A stretch of DNA of 64,000 bases from Sphingobium sp. 15-1 (GCF_013375535.1 NZ_JABXJG010000001.1:930001-994000), one strand, 5' to 3'; positions 1 to 8,616 are shown, counted from the stretch's first letter. The notes: generated from the letters alone by a model not told the origin. Numbers and translations: made by a program.

Positions 1-1071
1 AATGCCGCCCGGCGGCAGCATGAAGGAGAGATTTTCGAACAGCAGCTTGTCGCCATAAGCCTTCGAGATGTTCTTCGCCTCGATCACCTTGCCGCCCAGG
101 CGTTCCGGCACCTGGATGACGATCTGCGCCTTGCCCGGCGTGCGGTTCTCCTGACTGGCGACCAGTTCCTCGAACTTCTTGATACGCGCCTTGGACTTGG
201 TCTGGCGGCCCTTGGTGCCCGCGCGAATCCATTCCAGCTCGTCGTTGATCGCCTTCTGGCGGCCGGTCGCCTCGCGGTCTTCCTGCTCCAGACGCTTGGA
301 CTTCTTCTCCAGATAGGTGGAGTAGTTGCCCTCATAAGGGAAATATTTGCCGCGATCGAGTTCCAGAATCCAGCCGACCACATTGTCGAGGAAATAGCGG
401 TCGTGGGTGATCATCAGCACCGCCCCGGCATATTCCTTCAGATGGTTTTCCAGCCACTCGACGCTTTCGGCATCGAGGTGGTTGGTCGGTTCGTCGAGCA
501 GCAGGATGTCCGGCTTCTGGATCAGCAGGCGGGTCAGCGCGATGCGGCGCTTTTCACCGCCCGACAGGCTGTCCACCGGCCAGTCCGAAGGCGGGCAGCG
601 CAGCGCCTCCATCGCGATTTCAAGCTGGTTGTCGAGTGTCCAGCCATCGACCGCATCGATCTGCTCCTGCAACGTGCCCATTTCCTCCATGAGCGCGTCG
701 AAATCGACGTCCTCCGGCGGATCGGCCATGATCATGCTGATCTCGTTGAAGCGATCCAGCTTGTCCGCGATCTCGCGCGCGCCGTCCTTCACGTTCTCCA
801 GCACGGTCTTGCTCGGGTCGAGCTGCGGCTCCTGCGCCAGATAACCCACCGTGATATTCTCGCCCGGCCAGGCCTCGCCGGAGAAATCCTTGTCGATGCC
901 GGCCATGATCTTCATCAGGGTCGACTTGCCCGCGCCGTTGGGGCCGACGATGCCGATCTTCGCCCCGCGATAAAATTGCAGGTTGATCTGGTTGAGCACC
1001 GGCTTGGGGGCGCCGGGAAAGCTCTTGGTCATGCTCTTCATGACGAAGGCGTATTGGGACGAGGCGGACAT
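1..1071 (-). CDS. ettA: Energy-dependent translational throttle protein EttA (ABC-F), 5' part
   Basis: First 357 codons of an ABC-F ATPase; the 3' end lies beyond the left edge, so the gene is partial. EttA proteins bind the ribosomal E site and gate early elongation according to the ATP/ADP ratio; they are soluble and are not transporters. Visible are a first Walker A (GPNGAGKS, about residues 43-50), the ABC signature LSGGEKRR (about 167-174), a Walker B with LLLDEPTNHLDA (just after), and then a charged linker rich in Lys/Arg/Glu, which is typical of ABC-F. The ATG at 1071 gives the usual EttA opening (MSASSQYAFVMK). The second ATPase domain is only beginning when the window ends. The paralogue Uup is less likely because of the opening sequence and linker. 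Confidence 0.93.
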   Translation of the reverse strand, partial: MSASSQYAFVMKSMTKSFPGAPKPVLNQINLQFYRGAKIGIVGPNGAGKSTLMKIMAGIDKDFSGEAWPGENITVGYLAQEPQLDPSKTVLENVKDGAREIADKLDRFNEISMIMADPPEDVDFDALMEEMGTLQEQIDAVDGWTLDNQLEIAMEALRCPPSDWPVDSLSGGEKRRIALTRLLIQKPDILLLDEPTNHLDAESVEWLENHLKEYAGAVLMITHDRYFLDNVVGWILELDRGKYFPYEGNYSTYLEKKSKRLEQEDREATGRQKAINDELEWIRAGTKGRQTKSKARIKKFEELVASQENRTPGKAQIVIQVPERLGGKVIEAKNISKAYGDKLLFENLSFMLPPGGI

Positions 1072-1173
1072 GGCTTGAAGCAGCTCCGAAGGGTCAATCG
1101 TTGGAAATCGGCGCCGGGTTAGCGGAGGCGGAACGCGTTGGCAAATGGGGGATGGCCCGCTAAGCCTTCATCC

Positions 1174-2547
1174 ATGCAGAAAATCCGATCGGGCACGCTT
1201 GCCGCCCTTCTCCTCGGCAGCATCTTCACCCCCTTCCCGCTCCTTGCCGCGCCGTCTGGCGTGGACGCGATTCGCGCCGCCGCCCTGACGGACGGGGTCG
1301 CGATGGACTTCATCGAGGGTCTGACGACCGAAGTCGGCCCCCGCCCCGCAGGCACCCCGCAGGAGGCCCGCGCCCGCGACTGGGCTGTGGCAAAGCTGAA
1401 AAGCCTTGGTTTCTCCAACGTCCGCGCCGAACCCTATACCATGCCCGTCTGGCTGCGCGGTCGTGACGAAGCCCGCCTGATCTCGCCCTTCCCGCAGAAT
1501 CTGGTGCTTGCCGCGCTCGGCAACAGCGCCTCCACTCCGGACAAGGGCATAGAGGGTGAAGTCGCCTATTTCCCGACCCTGGCCGACCTCGAAGCCGCGC
1601 CCGATGGCAACCTGATCGGCAAGATCGCCTTCGTCAGCCACGCCATGCACGCGACCCAGGACGGCAGCTCCTACGGCACTTTCGGCGCCGCCCGCCGCCA
1701 GGGGCCGAGCATCGCCTCGAAAAAGGGCGCGATCGCCATATTGATCCGCTCGATCGGCACCGACAATCACCGCCAGCCGCATACCGGCGTCCAGATGTGG
1801 GCGGATGGCGTGAAGCCTATCCCCGCCGCCGCGCTTAGCATGCCTGATGCCGAGCAGCTCGCTCGGATTGTCTCACGGGGGCAGCCGGTGCGGCTGCATC
1901 TGACGCTCAGCTCGAAAATGCTGAAGGACCAGCCATCGGGCAATGTCCTGGCCGAAATCCCCGGCAGCGATCCCAAGGCAGGCGTCGTCGTCGCCGCCTG
2001 CCACCTTGATAGCTGGGACCAGGGAACCGGCGCCATCGACGACGGCGCGGGCTGCGGTATTGTGGCCGCCGCCGCCCTCCAGGCCGCCAAGGCCGGGGCC
2101 CTCCGCCGCACCATCCGCGTGCTGATGGCGGGCGCGGAGGAAGTCGGCGGCAATGGCGGCCGCGCCTATTATGACGCCCATGGCAAGGAAGCCCATGCCA
2201 TGGCGATGGAATCGGATTTCGGCGCCGACCGCGTGTGGCGCGTCGATTTCAAGCTGCCGCAAGGGCATGACCCCCTCGCCCGCCGCATCACGGCCGGTCT
2301 CGCCCCGCTCGGCATCGGCGCCAGCCGCCTGCCCGCGGGTGGCGGTTCGGACATCGAACCGCTGGTGAAGGCGGGCGTTCCGGTGGTCGATCTCCAGCAG
2401 GACGGCACCCGCTATTTCGACATTCACCACACGCCGGACGACACGCTGGACAAGATCGATCCGGCGCAGCTTCAGCAGAATGTCGCCGCCTGGGCAGTTG
2501 CACTTTTCGAAATCGCAAATGCGCCGGAATCGCTAGGCGATAATTGA
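1174..2547 (+). CDS. Secreted M28-family zinc aminopeptidase
   Basis: A 457-residue exported metallopeptidase. The start at ATG 1174 is preferred over an upstream TTG (1138) because it places a clean Sec signal peptide at the N-terminus (MQKIRSGTLAALLLGS, then LLAAP). Family M28 enzymes bind two zinc ions; the expected ligand motifs are visible: CHLDSWDQ near residue 275, an IDDGAG segment after it, the catalytic GAEEVGG near 320, ESDFGAD near 345 and HHTPDD near 417. The substrate is unknown; members of the family usually cleave N-terminal amino acids from peptides in the periplasm or outside the cell. It is divergent from ettA and appears to be monocistronic. Confidence 0.88.
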   Translation: MQKIRSGTLAALLLGSIFTPFPLLAAPSGVDAIRAAALTDGVAMDFIEGLTTEVGPRPAGTPQEARARDWAVAKLKSLGFSNVRAEPYTMPVWLRGRDEARLISPFPQNLVLAALGNSASTPDKGIEGEVAYFPTLADLEAAPDGNLIGKIAFVSHAMHATQDGSSYGTFGAARRQGPSIASKKGAIAILIRSIGTDNHRQPHTGVQMWADGVKPIPAAALSMPDAEQLARIVSRGQPVRLHLTLSSKMLKDQPSGNVLAEIPGSDPKAGVVVAACHLDSWDQGTGAIDDGAGCGIVAAAALQAAKAGALRRTIRVLMAGAEEVGGNGGRAYYDAHGKEAHAMAMESDFGADRVWRVDFKLPQGHDPLARRITAGLAPLGIGASRLPAGGGSDIEPLVKAGVPVVDLQQDGTRYFDIHHTPDDTLDKIDPAQLQQNVAAWAVALFEIANAPESLGDN

Positions 2548-2702
2548 ACTTTTATTGTAGACAACTGCTTGTCGCGTGATTCTGTCGCTTCACCGACGCA
2601 GAAAAGCATTGATTTGTGCAGCGCACACGTTAATGCGGGTCGCTCGCGTAAGTCACGATTTTGGCGTGGCGACGCGGCAAAATGCTATGGGAGCCGTACA
2701 CA

Positions 2703-2915
2703 ATGAAGAAGATCGCTGTTGTTTTCGCTTCGGCCGGCCTGATGGCCCTCGCCGCTTGCGGTGAGAAGCCGGCCAACGAGACCGCGAACGCTTCGAACGC
2801 TGTTGTTGAGAACGTTGTCGAGAACGCTGCTAACGCTGCTGACAACGCCGCGAACGCTGCCGACAACGCCGCGAACGCTGCGAACGTCGCTGGCAACGCC
2901 GCGAACGCCGAATAA
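2703..2915 (+). CDS. Small Asn/Ala-repeat lipoprotein
   Basis: A 70-residue predicted lipoprotein: a short signal peptide (MKKIAVVFASAGLMALAAC) with a lipobox LAAC and lipidated Cys at residue 19, followed by a low-complexity mature part made of Asn-Ala units such as NAADNAANAA. The coding repeat units are about 18 bp and nearly identical, so length variation by slippage is likely. The ATG at 2703 is favoured because it gives the signal peptide; in-frame starts upstream only add residues without one. No known function; similar short Ala/Asn-rich lipoproteins are common in sphingomonads. A strong terminator follows the gene. Confidence 0.8.
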   Translation: MKKIAVVFASAGLMALAACGEKPANETANASNAVVENVVENAANAADNAANAADNAANAANVAGNAANAE

Positions 2916-2940
2916 TCTTCGCTTCAGCGAGATTTTCGAA

Positions 2941-2975
2941 AGGGCGGATCGTCTTGGTACGATCCGCCCTTTTTC
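2941..2975 (+). terminator. Rho-independent terminator
   Basis: A perfect 12-bp stem (2941-2952 with 2959-2970, arm AGGGCGGATCGT), a 6-nt loop and five T residues, 25 bp after the small lipoprotein gene. Confidence 0.93.
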
Positions 2976-3049
2976 TATGCGGGCAAGCCATTGAAGGCCA
3001 AAAGCGAGATTGACGGGCGGCACTTTTCACCGCTAAGGCCCGCGAGCGC

Positions 3050-3126
<77 letters not shown>

Positions 3127-3285
3127 CCTACCTTTTCCACACTGTCTCATCCCTTCCTGAAACTGTTGCAAACGCGGCAGTTTTTGGCCATTCGGCCATG
3201 CCGGGGTGTCCCATCCCGTTGCACCCCTTCCCGACCACTTTGGGGGCGTTGTGGGGACGCGCTCCTTTGGCACTGGGGGCGTTGG

Positions 3286-3378
3286 ATGTGGACGGACAAG
3301 GAGTGCAAGGCAGCGAAGGCTGGGGCGAAGTCGCTCAAGCTGTTCGATGCGCACGGCCTGCACCTATTGGTGAGCACC
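3286..3378 (+). pseudogene. Stub of P4-type tyrosine integrase
   Basis: About 30 codons starting with ATG 3286 read MWTDKECKAAKAGAK and then KLFDAHGLHLLV. This matches the N-terminal arm-binding domain (DUF4102) of P4-family integrases, which normally continues for about 400 residues. Similarity is lost after LHLLV and the frame ends at 3441 without a catalytic domain. The stub begins 160 bp after the 3' end of tRNA-Pro, where such integrases usually sit, so it is best read as the scar of an excised or eroded island. No second copy of the tRNA 3' end was found in the window. Confidence 0.65.
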
Positions 3379-3444
3379 CCATCGATGGTCCGATTTCGCT
3401 TTTGCGTGGTCGCGGCGCGTTCTTCGCTACCGCATCCGTAGATG

Positions 3445-3522
3445 TCAGTGAAACAGCAGCCAGAGAATAATGATGATGGGGATCGGCACGCCCAGCAGCC
3501 ACAGCAGAATGCCTTTGCCCAT
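3445..3522 (-). CDS. 25-residue hydrophobic microprotein
   Basis: A tiny open frame beginning MGKGILLWLLGVPIP and continuing with isoleucines and ILWLLFH, i.e. one membrane-spanning helix with a central Pro pair. The start at 3522 has a good ribosome-binding site (AGAGGA, about 9 nt upstream). A longer in-frame upstream extension (to 3642) lacks these features. I recall similar very short GKG..LLWLLG proteins in other alphaproteobacteria, but no function is known. The 208 bp between this gene and the porin hold no other recognisable feature. Confidence 0.5.
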   Translation of the reverse strand: MGKGILLWLLGVPIPIIIILWLLFH

Positions 3523-3730
3523 CTGACCTAATCCTCTTTTGTTCCTTTGCTTGTCCAACTGCCGAAGCCAGGCAGATGTTCCGCCATTGCCTTGGCGCTG
3601 CCTCTCCGCAATATGCACTCTACCGGCCGCCACAGCCTCCACATAGGCGGAACGCCACCGCCGCCGGTCCTTCCAAGACCCGGCAGCGATGGCGCCCCAG
3701 ACAACGGCGGCGTCGCCCCGCCGTTACAAA

Positions 3731-5020
3731 TCAGAGCGCATAATCGATCTGCGCCCAGAACTTCTTGGTGTCAGCATCGCCGGTGTAACTGGCGATTCCC
3801 TTGCGGTCATAATCGGCATATTTGACGAGCGCGCTCAGATGCTTGTTTATCTTCAGCGATACCTGCGCGTTATATTCGTCGCCATAATGGATCGACAGCC
3901 GGTCGCTGCTGAAGTGATGATAGGTGAAGGACGCCACCAGCGGCCCCGCCTTGCCCAGCTTCGGTACGGTATAGCCGATCCCTGCATAATAGTCCTGAAT
4001 GCCGGTGCCCGGCGTGGTCAGGAACTTGTCGGCCCAGCCGTTGAACTTGTGCAACGTCGCAAAGGGCGTCTGGAAGGCGAAACCGCCCGCAATCCCCGTC
4101 GCGCCCGCATCCGACCCCAGAAGTTCATAGCCGCCCGTCAGCTTGAAGGCCGCGACGTCGAGCCCCAGTTCGGCCGCGACATAGTCCGCCGAATAATCGA
4201 CCGGGTTGGTCGCATAATCGCTCTGCTTCGCATAGCTGACGAGGTAGCTGAGCTTCACCTTCTTCGTGAACGGCACCGCGCCCACGAAACGTGCGCCATA
4301 GGTCTGGCTGCTGTTCCGCCGCAGCGCGACGACAGCCTCATCCTCGTCCACCAGATAGGCAAAGCCGGTCAGCGTCCCCAACTTGGTCTTGTAGGAGATA
4401 TTGGCGAAAACATTGTCGCCGTCGATGTTCGTCGGCCGGTTGGTCGCACCAAACTTGCCGCCGTCAATGCCCCAGATGGTCCGCGCCGAAATCGCATAGG
4501 TGACGTCGACCTTGAGATTCTTCACGCCCATATATTCGACGCGCACCGCATCGAAGGTCTGCTCATTCTGCCGCCAGGCGACCGAACCGACAAAGCGCTG
4601 ATCGTCCAGATTGATCCGCTGCCGTCCCACGGTCACGATCAAAGGCTTGGTGCGATACTGGATCTGGACCCGATTGGCCTCGACATTTTCCGGATCAGCG
4701 ACGATCGGATAGAGCGTCTTCCCATTGACGCCGCTATTATAATCCTCATCGATCGCCAGCGTGCCTTCGGCTTCGGCAAGGAATGCCCAAGGCCCCTTGG
4801 AAATCTCGCCGCCTGCGCGCACCCGCATCGTCACTGCATCGGCATCCCGGCTGCTGGTGAGTGGCGCGGGACCGGCCTGATCGACCGTCTCGTAACGCAG
4901 CCGCGCCTCGACGATCGGCTTGAACACAACATCCTGCGCCTGTGCCTGCGCCGGCGCCGCGATAGCGGCCAGAGCCGGTATCGATGCCGAAGCCGACAAC
5001 AGGAAAGAAACCTTCTTCAT
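3731..5020 (-). CDS. Outer-membrane porin of the nitrate uptake operon (alginate-export-like)
   Basis: A 429-residue exported beta-barrel protein. The ATG at 5020 follows a purine-rich ribosome-binding site (AGGGGG) and gives the signal peptide MKKVSFLLSASASIPAL, cut near AQAQA. The mature part has alternating amphipathic strands rich in Tyr, Gly and charged residues (for example VEARLRYETVD, YDRKGIASYTGD) and ends WAQIDYAL, as expected of a barrel. Such porins accompany NrtABCD-type uptake genes in several alphaproteobacteria. It lies 79 bp after nrtD on the same strand and is probably the last gene of that operon, providing outer-membrane passage for the anion. The substrate is inferred from context only. 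Confidence 0.8.
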   Translation of the reverse strand: MKKVSFLLSASASIPALAAIAAPAQAQAQDVVFKPIVEARLRYETVDQAGPAPLTSSRDADAVTMRVRAGGEISKGPWAFLAEAEGTLAIDEDYNSGVNGKTLYPIVADPENVEANRVQIQYRTKPLIVTVGRQRINLDDQRFVGSVAWRQNEQTFDAVRVEYMGVKNLKVDVTYAISARTIWGIDGGKFGATNRPTNIDGDNVFANISYKTKLGTLTGFAYLVDEDEAVVALRRNSSQTYGARFVGAVPFTKKVKLSYLVSYAKQSDYATNPVDYSADYVAAELGLDVAAFKLTGGYELLGSDAGATGIAGGFAFQTPFATLHKFNGWADKFLTTPGTGIQDYYAGIGYTVPKLGKAGPLVASFTYHHFSSDRLSIHYGDEYNAQVSLKINKHLSALVKYADYDRKGIASYTGDADTKKFWAQIDYAL

Positions 5021-5099
5021 AAATCCCCCTTCATTTGCTCCCGATGGCTTTTCTGGGCCTTTCCAGAGCATCCTCTCCAAGCTCGATTCTCTTGATTTC

Positions 5100-5903
5100 T
5101 CAGGCGGCGAGCGTCGCCGGATTGCGGTAGCGCTCGTGCAGGAAATGGATGACGGCGGAACGCGCCTCGGCATATTCAAGCGCGTCGATCGCCTCGAGCC
5201 GGTTCCGGGGCCGCGCCAGCGACACCGTCCGGTCCTCACCGATCCGCGCCGCCGGGCCGTTGGTCATCATCACCACGCGATCGGCCAGCAGCACGGCTTC
5301 GTCCACGTCATGGGTGATCATCAGCACGGTGTTGTTGAGCCGCGCCTGCAAATCCATGACCACATCCTGCAACGCCGCCCGCGTCAGCGCGTCGAGCGCG
5401 CCGAAAGGTTCGTCCATCAGCAAGACGCGTGGGTTCATGGCGATGGCGCGGGCGATGCCGACACGCTGCTTCATGCCGCCGGACAATTCGCCGGGGCGTT
5501 TTCCCGCGGCATGGGCCATCTGGACCAGCTCCAGATTGTGCATGACCCAATCCTTGCGCTCGGCCTTGTTCTTGCCGCCCGCCGTCTTATCGACCGCGAG
5601 GCGGACATTCTCCTCCACCGTCAGCCAGGGCAGCAGACTATGGTCCTGGAAGACCACCGCCCGGTCCGGCCCCGGCGCATCCACCACTTGTCCGTCCAGG
5701 AAGATGGCGCCGCGGGTCGGCTTGACCAGCCCCGCCACGGCATTGAGCAAGGTCGACTTGCCGCAGCCCGAATGGCCGATCAGCGCCACGAACTGCCCCT
5801 TTTCGACCTCCAGATCGATCCCGTCGAGGGCGCAGAAGCGGCCTGCCTTGGTCGGAAATTCGACGGTGATGCCCTCAAGCGCGAGATAGCTGCGCTGTTT
5901 CAT
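5100..5903 (-). CDS. nrtD: Nitrate ABC transporter ATPase (NrtD-like)
   Basis: A 267-residue ABC ATPase of the nitrate/sulfonate/taurine group. Walker A is GHSGCGKST (about 43-51), the Q loop lies in VVFQDHSLLPWLTV, the signature is LSGGMKQR, Walker B is VLLMDEPFGALDA and the switch histidine is in ITHDVDEA. It couples ATP hydrolysis to import through the permease encoded 15 bp upstream. It has the single-ATPase length of NrtD rather than the fused NrtC form. Nitrate is preferred over other anions because of the partner genes and the NasT-type leader. Confidence 0.88.
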   Translation of the reverse strand: MKQRSYLALEGITVEFPTKAGRFCALDGIDLEVEKGQFVALIGHSGCGKSTLLNAVAGLVKPTRGAIFLDGQVVDAPGPDRAVVFQDHSLLPWLTVEENVRLAVDKTAGGKNKAERKDWVMHNLELVQMAHAAGKRPGELSGGMKQRVGIARAIAMNPRVLLMDEPFGALDALTRAALQDVVMDLQARLNNTVLMITHDVDEAVLLADRVVMMTNGPAARIGEDRTVSLARPRNRLEAIDALEYAEARSAVIHFLHERYRNPATLAA

Positions 5904-5918
5904 GGAAATACCCTCCCC

Positions 5919-6902
5919 TTAACCAGCGCGGCCGATGATGCGGCCCGCAAAGGCAACGATGCGGTCCAGCGTGAAGCCAACCATGCCGATCCAGATCAGC
6001 GCGACGATGGTGTCGGTCAGCAGCGAGCTGTTGTAGCTGTCCCAGATGAAGAAGCCGACGCCGGTGCCGCCCTGCACCATTTCGGCGGCGACGATGGCGA
6101 GCCAGCTCATGCCGACGCCGATGCGCAGCCCGGTGAACATGTGCGGCACGGTCGCAGGCAGCATGATCCGCACGAAATATTCGAAGGGATTGAGCGCCAG
6201 CACCTTGGCGACATTGCGATAAGCGGTCGGCAGGGTCTGCACGCCCGCCGCCGTGTTCAATATGATCGGCCAGATCGCGGTGATGAAGATCAGGAAGATC
6301 GCGGACGGCTGCGCCTGCTGGAAGATGGCGAGGCTGATCGGCAACCAGGCCAGCGGCGGCACGGTGCGCAGCACCTGAAACAGCGGATCGAGCGCGCGGA
6401 AGGCAAAGACGCTCTGCCCGATCAATATGCCCAGCGCCACACCGATCACCGCTGCGATGCTATAGCCGATCAGCACGCGGCTGAGGCTGGTCAGCACATG
6501 ACCGGCAATGCCGACATCGCCGCCATCCTGGATGCTGAAATGGGTAAGGCCGATCTCCACGCCCTTGAAGGGATGGGTGATCACTTCATGGCTTTCCTGC
6601 CAGACCTTGAGCGGGCTGGGGAAAGTCGCGTCCGGTGACCCGCAGAGCAACTGCCAGAAGGCCAGCAGCCCGGCGATCATCACGATGGTGGGCAATGCGT
6701 TCGCCGCCAGGGACCGGGCGCGCCGGACCAGTGGATGCACTGGCGCTGCCACCGGTTCGAAGCTGCGGCGGGCTATGGCCTCTTCCGGATAAGGCACGAT
6801 GACCCCCAATTCGGTGGCGGTGGCGGCACCGCCGGCCGAAGCCGACGGTCCGCTTGTCTTGCTGCTGTGCGATGGCGACGCCATGCTCGTCTCCTTGCTC
6901 AT
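5919..6902 (-). CDS. nrtB: Nitrate ABC transporter permease (NrtB-like)
   Basis: A 327-residue inner-membrane permease. The long Ser/Ala/Gly-rich N-terminal tail (residues 1-60) is cytoplasmic; hydrophobic segments follow from about residue 75, with the binding-protein-dependent transport motif around EMVQGGTGVGFFIWDS near the C-terminus. The start at 6902 is chosen because its ATG overlaps the nrtA stop codon (TGATG), which suggests translational coupling; the open frame upstream of this is only antisense noise inside nrtA. Together with nrtA and nrtD it forms a complete high-affinity importer. Confidence 0.87.
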   Translation of the reverse strand: MSKETSMASPSHSSKTSGPSASAGGAATATELGVIVPYPEEAIARRSFEPVAAPVHPLVRRARSLAANALPTIVMIAGLLAFWQLLCGSPDATFPSPLKVWQESHEVITHPFKGVEIGLTHFSIQDGGDVGIAGHVLTSLSRVLIGYSIAAVIGVALGILIGQSVFAFRALDPLFQVLRTVPPLAWLPISLAIFQQAQPSAIFLIFITAIWPIILNTAAGVQTLPTAYRNVAKVLALNPFEYFVRIMLPATVPHMFTGLRIGVGMSWLAIVAAEMVQGGTGVGFFIWDSYNSSLLTDTIVALIWIGMVGFTLDRIVAFAGRIIGRAG

Positions 6903-8182
6903 CAGACCCGCTTGATCGCCAGGCTGGCGAGATAGGCCTTGGGATTGGCGGGATCGAAGGTCTTGCCGTCGAAGAATTTCTCGACGCCGCGGCTGTCGCT
7001 GGCCGGGCCCTTGCCGCCCAGCATCGCGGCGGCCTTGCGCCAGATGTCGGAGCGGTTGACCTTGGCAATGGTGCCCTTGGTATCGAGCGTCATGGGCAGC
7101 TTGCCCCAGCGCTGATTCTCGGTCAGGAACCAGAGGTCGTGGCTCTTGTAGGGGAAGGACGCGTAACCCGCGAAGAACTTCATCTTGAAGGCCGCGTTCG
7201 GGAATTTGCGCCCGTCGCCCATATTGAAATTGCCCTGCAAACGGTCGGCAATGTCGGTGATCGGGCATTTCAGATAGTCGCGGCCCGAAATCGTGCCCGC
7301 CAGCCGGGTGATGTTGCCCGGATTGTCGGCCCAGCGCTGCGCCTCGATGATGGCTGCCGTGATCGCCTGCGCCGCCTTGGGATATTTCGCCACCCAGTCG
7401 GACCGCATGGCGAAGCTCTTTTCGGGATGGTTCATCCACATCTGGCCGGTCGAAACCGCCGTATAGCCTAGCTGCTGCGCGACCAACTGGTCGTTCCACG
7501 GCTCGCCCACGCAGAAGGCATCCATCGTGTCGGCCTTCATGTTCGCCACCATCTGCGGCGGCGGCACGGTGATCAGTTCCACATCCTTGTCCGGATCGAT
7601 CCCGCCGGCGGCCAGCCAGTAACGCAGCCACATGTCATGCGTGCCGCCGGGGAAGGTCATGGCCATGGTGATCTTCTTGCCCGCGCCCTTGCGCTGGGCG
7701 ATCACGCCCTTCATCTTGCCGGCGTTCAGGTCCGCCTTGGCCCCCAGATATTCCTTCGAAACGGAGATCGCCTGGCCATTGACGTTAAGGCGGGCGAGGA
7801 TGCTCATCGGCGTCGCCTTGCCGATCGCGCCCAGCGTCAGCAGATAGGGCATGGGCGTCAGGATATGCGCGCCGTCAATGCCGCCGCCCGCGCTGCCCAG
7901 CACCAGATTGTCGCGGGTCGCGCCCCAGCTCGCCTGCTTCGCCACCTGCACGTCGGGCATGCCGTACTTTGCGAAGAAGCCCAGCTCCTTGGCGATGATC
8001 AGCGGCGCCGCGTCGGTCAGCGCGATGAAGCCGAGCTTGGCGCCGGTCACTTCCGGCCCAGCTCCCTGCGCGAATGCGCCCGACGGAAAGGCCTGCTGCA
8101 CCGCAGCGAACAGCGCTGCCGTACCGCTTGTCTTGAGCAATCCACGCCGGCTGACGTCGCCCGGATTATCCCCCTCTGCCAT
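6902..8182 (-). CDS. nrtA: Nitrate-binding protein (NrtA/CmpA family), Tat-exported
   Basis: A 426-residue periplasmic binding protein. The N-terminus carries a twin-arginine signal (SRRGLLKTSGTAALF, cleavage near AFAQ). The body has NrtA-type landmarks: GFIALTDAAPLIIAKELG, GGIDGAHILTPMPYLLT, MAMTFPGGTHDMWLRYW, VGEPWNDQLV and WMNHPEKSFAM. NrtA captures nitrate (or nitrite) and delivers it to NrtB. It is the first gene of the minus-strand operon nrtA-nrtB-nrtD-porin, behind a 250-nt leader with an intrinsic terminator. A bicarbonate- or cyanate-binding relative is possible, but the leader type supports nitrate assimilation. Confidence 0.88.
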   Translation of the reverse strand: MAEGDNPGDVSRRGLLKTSGTAALFAAVQQAFPSGAFAQGAGPEVTGAKLGFIALTDAAPLIIAKELGFFAKYGMPDVQVAKQASWGATRDNLVLGSAGGGIDGAHILTPMPYLLTLGAIGKATPMSILARLNVNGQAISVSKEYLGAKADLNAGKMKGVIAQRKGAGKKITMAMTFPGGTHDMWLRYWLAAGGIDPDKDVELITVPPPQMVANMKADTMDAFCVGEPWNDQLVAQQLGYTAVSTGQMWMNHPEKSFAMRSDWVAKYPKAAQAITAAIIEAQRWADNPGNITRLAGTISGRDYLKCPITDIADRLQGNFNMGDGRKFPNAAFKMKFFAGYASFPYKSHDLWFLTENQRWGKLPMTLDTKGTIAKVNRSDIWRKAAAMLGGKGPASDSRGVEKFFDGKTFDPANPKAYLASLAIKRV

Positions 8183-8318
8183 TCCCCAAATCCTTCCTTG
8201 TTAATCATCACCGCTGCGCAACATGCACAACCAGCCATCGCCGGAAGCCTGTCCAGCGCACGAAAATCGATGTAGAGAGCCGCCCGGCAGCACCCATGCC
8301 GCCAGCGAAAAACCAATT

Positions 8319-8362
8319 AAAAAAGCCGCCAGGACGAAGGTCGTAAAACCTGTCCGGGCGGC
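8319..8362 (-). terminator. Leader terminator (attenuator) of the nrt operon
   Basis: On the minus strand a hairpin with a GCCGCC/GGCGGC base, one mismatch and GGAC/GTCC is followed by six T residues (8319-8324). It lies about 135 nt upstream of the nrtA start and downstream of a hexaloop hairpin, so it should stop transcription before nrtA unless an antiterminator acts. Alphaproteobacterial nitrate operons are known to use NasT this way. Confidence 0.75.
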
Positions 8363-8431
8363 GTCATTGCCATGCGGTCTTTTGAGGACCTGGATCGAAC
8401 CTTTGCCGTCATCGGCCGGTTCAACCTAAGC

Positions 8432-8453
8432 GTCGAAGCGCCCCTGCTTCGAC
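8432..8453 (-). promoter_or_regulatory. Hexaloop hairpin, probable NasT (ANTAR) target
   Basis: A perfect 8-bp stem (GTCGAAGC/GCTTCGAC) closes a six-base loop AGGGGC on the minus strand. ANTAR antiterminators recognise hexaloops with A at position 1 and G at position 4, and both are present. It lies 70 nt before the leader terminator. The second hairpin that ANTAR targets normally have is less clear; an imperfect TTGAACC/GGTTCGA stem at about 8389-8420 is a candidate, but its inner loop does not fit the consensus. The call is inferred from known ANTAR biology. Confidence 0.6.
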
Positions 8454-8503
8454 AGATAGGAAGCTGTCATCGATTCGTTCGAGTCGCAAGCAAAATTTTT
8501 GCG

Positions 8504-8575
8504 TTGCACAAAATGCAACTGCTCGCCGCTTTTCTGCATTTGCAAAAGTCAAGTACGAACCGTGCACTATAATGC
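8504..8575. promoter_or_regulatory. TGCA-rich dyads upstream of the nrt leader
   Basis: An inverted repeat TTGCA-N5-TGCAA at 8504-8518 is followed by further TGCA-n-TGCA pairs to 8575. The arrangement resembles binding sites of nitrogen regulators such as NtrC (TGCAC-type dyads), in the place where the nrt promoter should be. No convincing -35/-10 or sigma-54 promoter was found. Regulation by NtrC is only a guess. Confidence 0.3.
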
Positions 8576-8616
8576 AGAATCTGATGTGCAACCAGAATGG
8601 GGAGAGGAAAGGAAAT

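Noticed and set aside
403-1122. A 239-codon plus-strand frame opposite ettA
   Set aside because: The minus strand encodes EttA with all ABC-F motifs; the plus frame is its shadow.
2703-2915. Possible ice-nucleation or antifreeze-like repeat protein
   Set aside because: The Asn/Ala repeats lack the conserved Thr/Ser pattern and the protein is a short lipoprotein.
4920-6638. A 572-codon plus-strand open frame across the nrt genes
   Set aside because: Complement of nrtD and nrtB; the protein has no family features.
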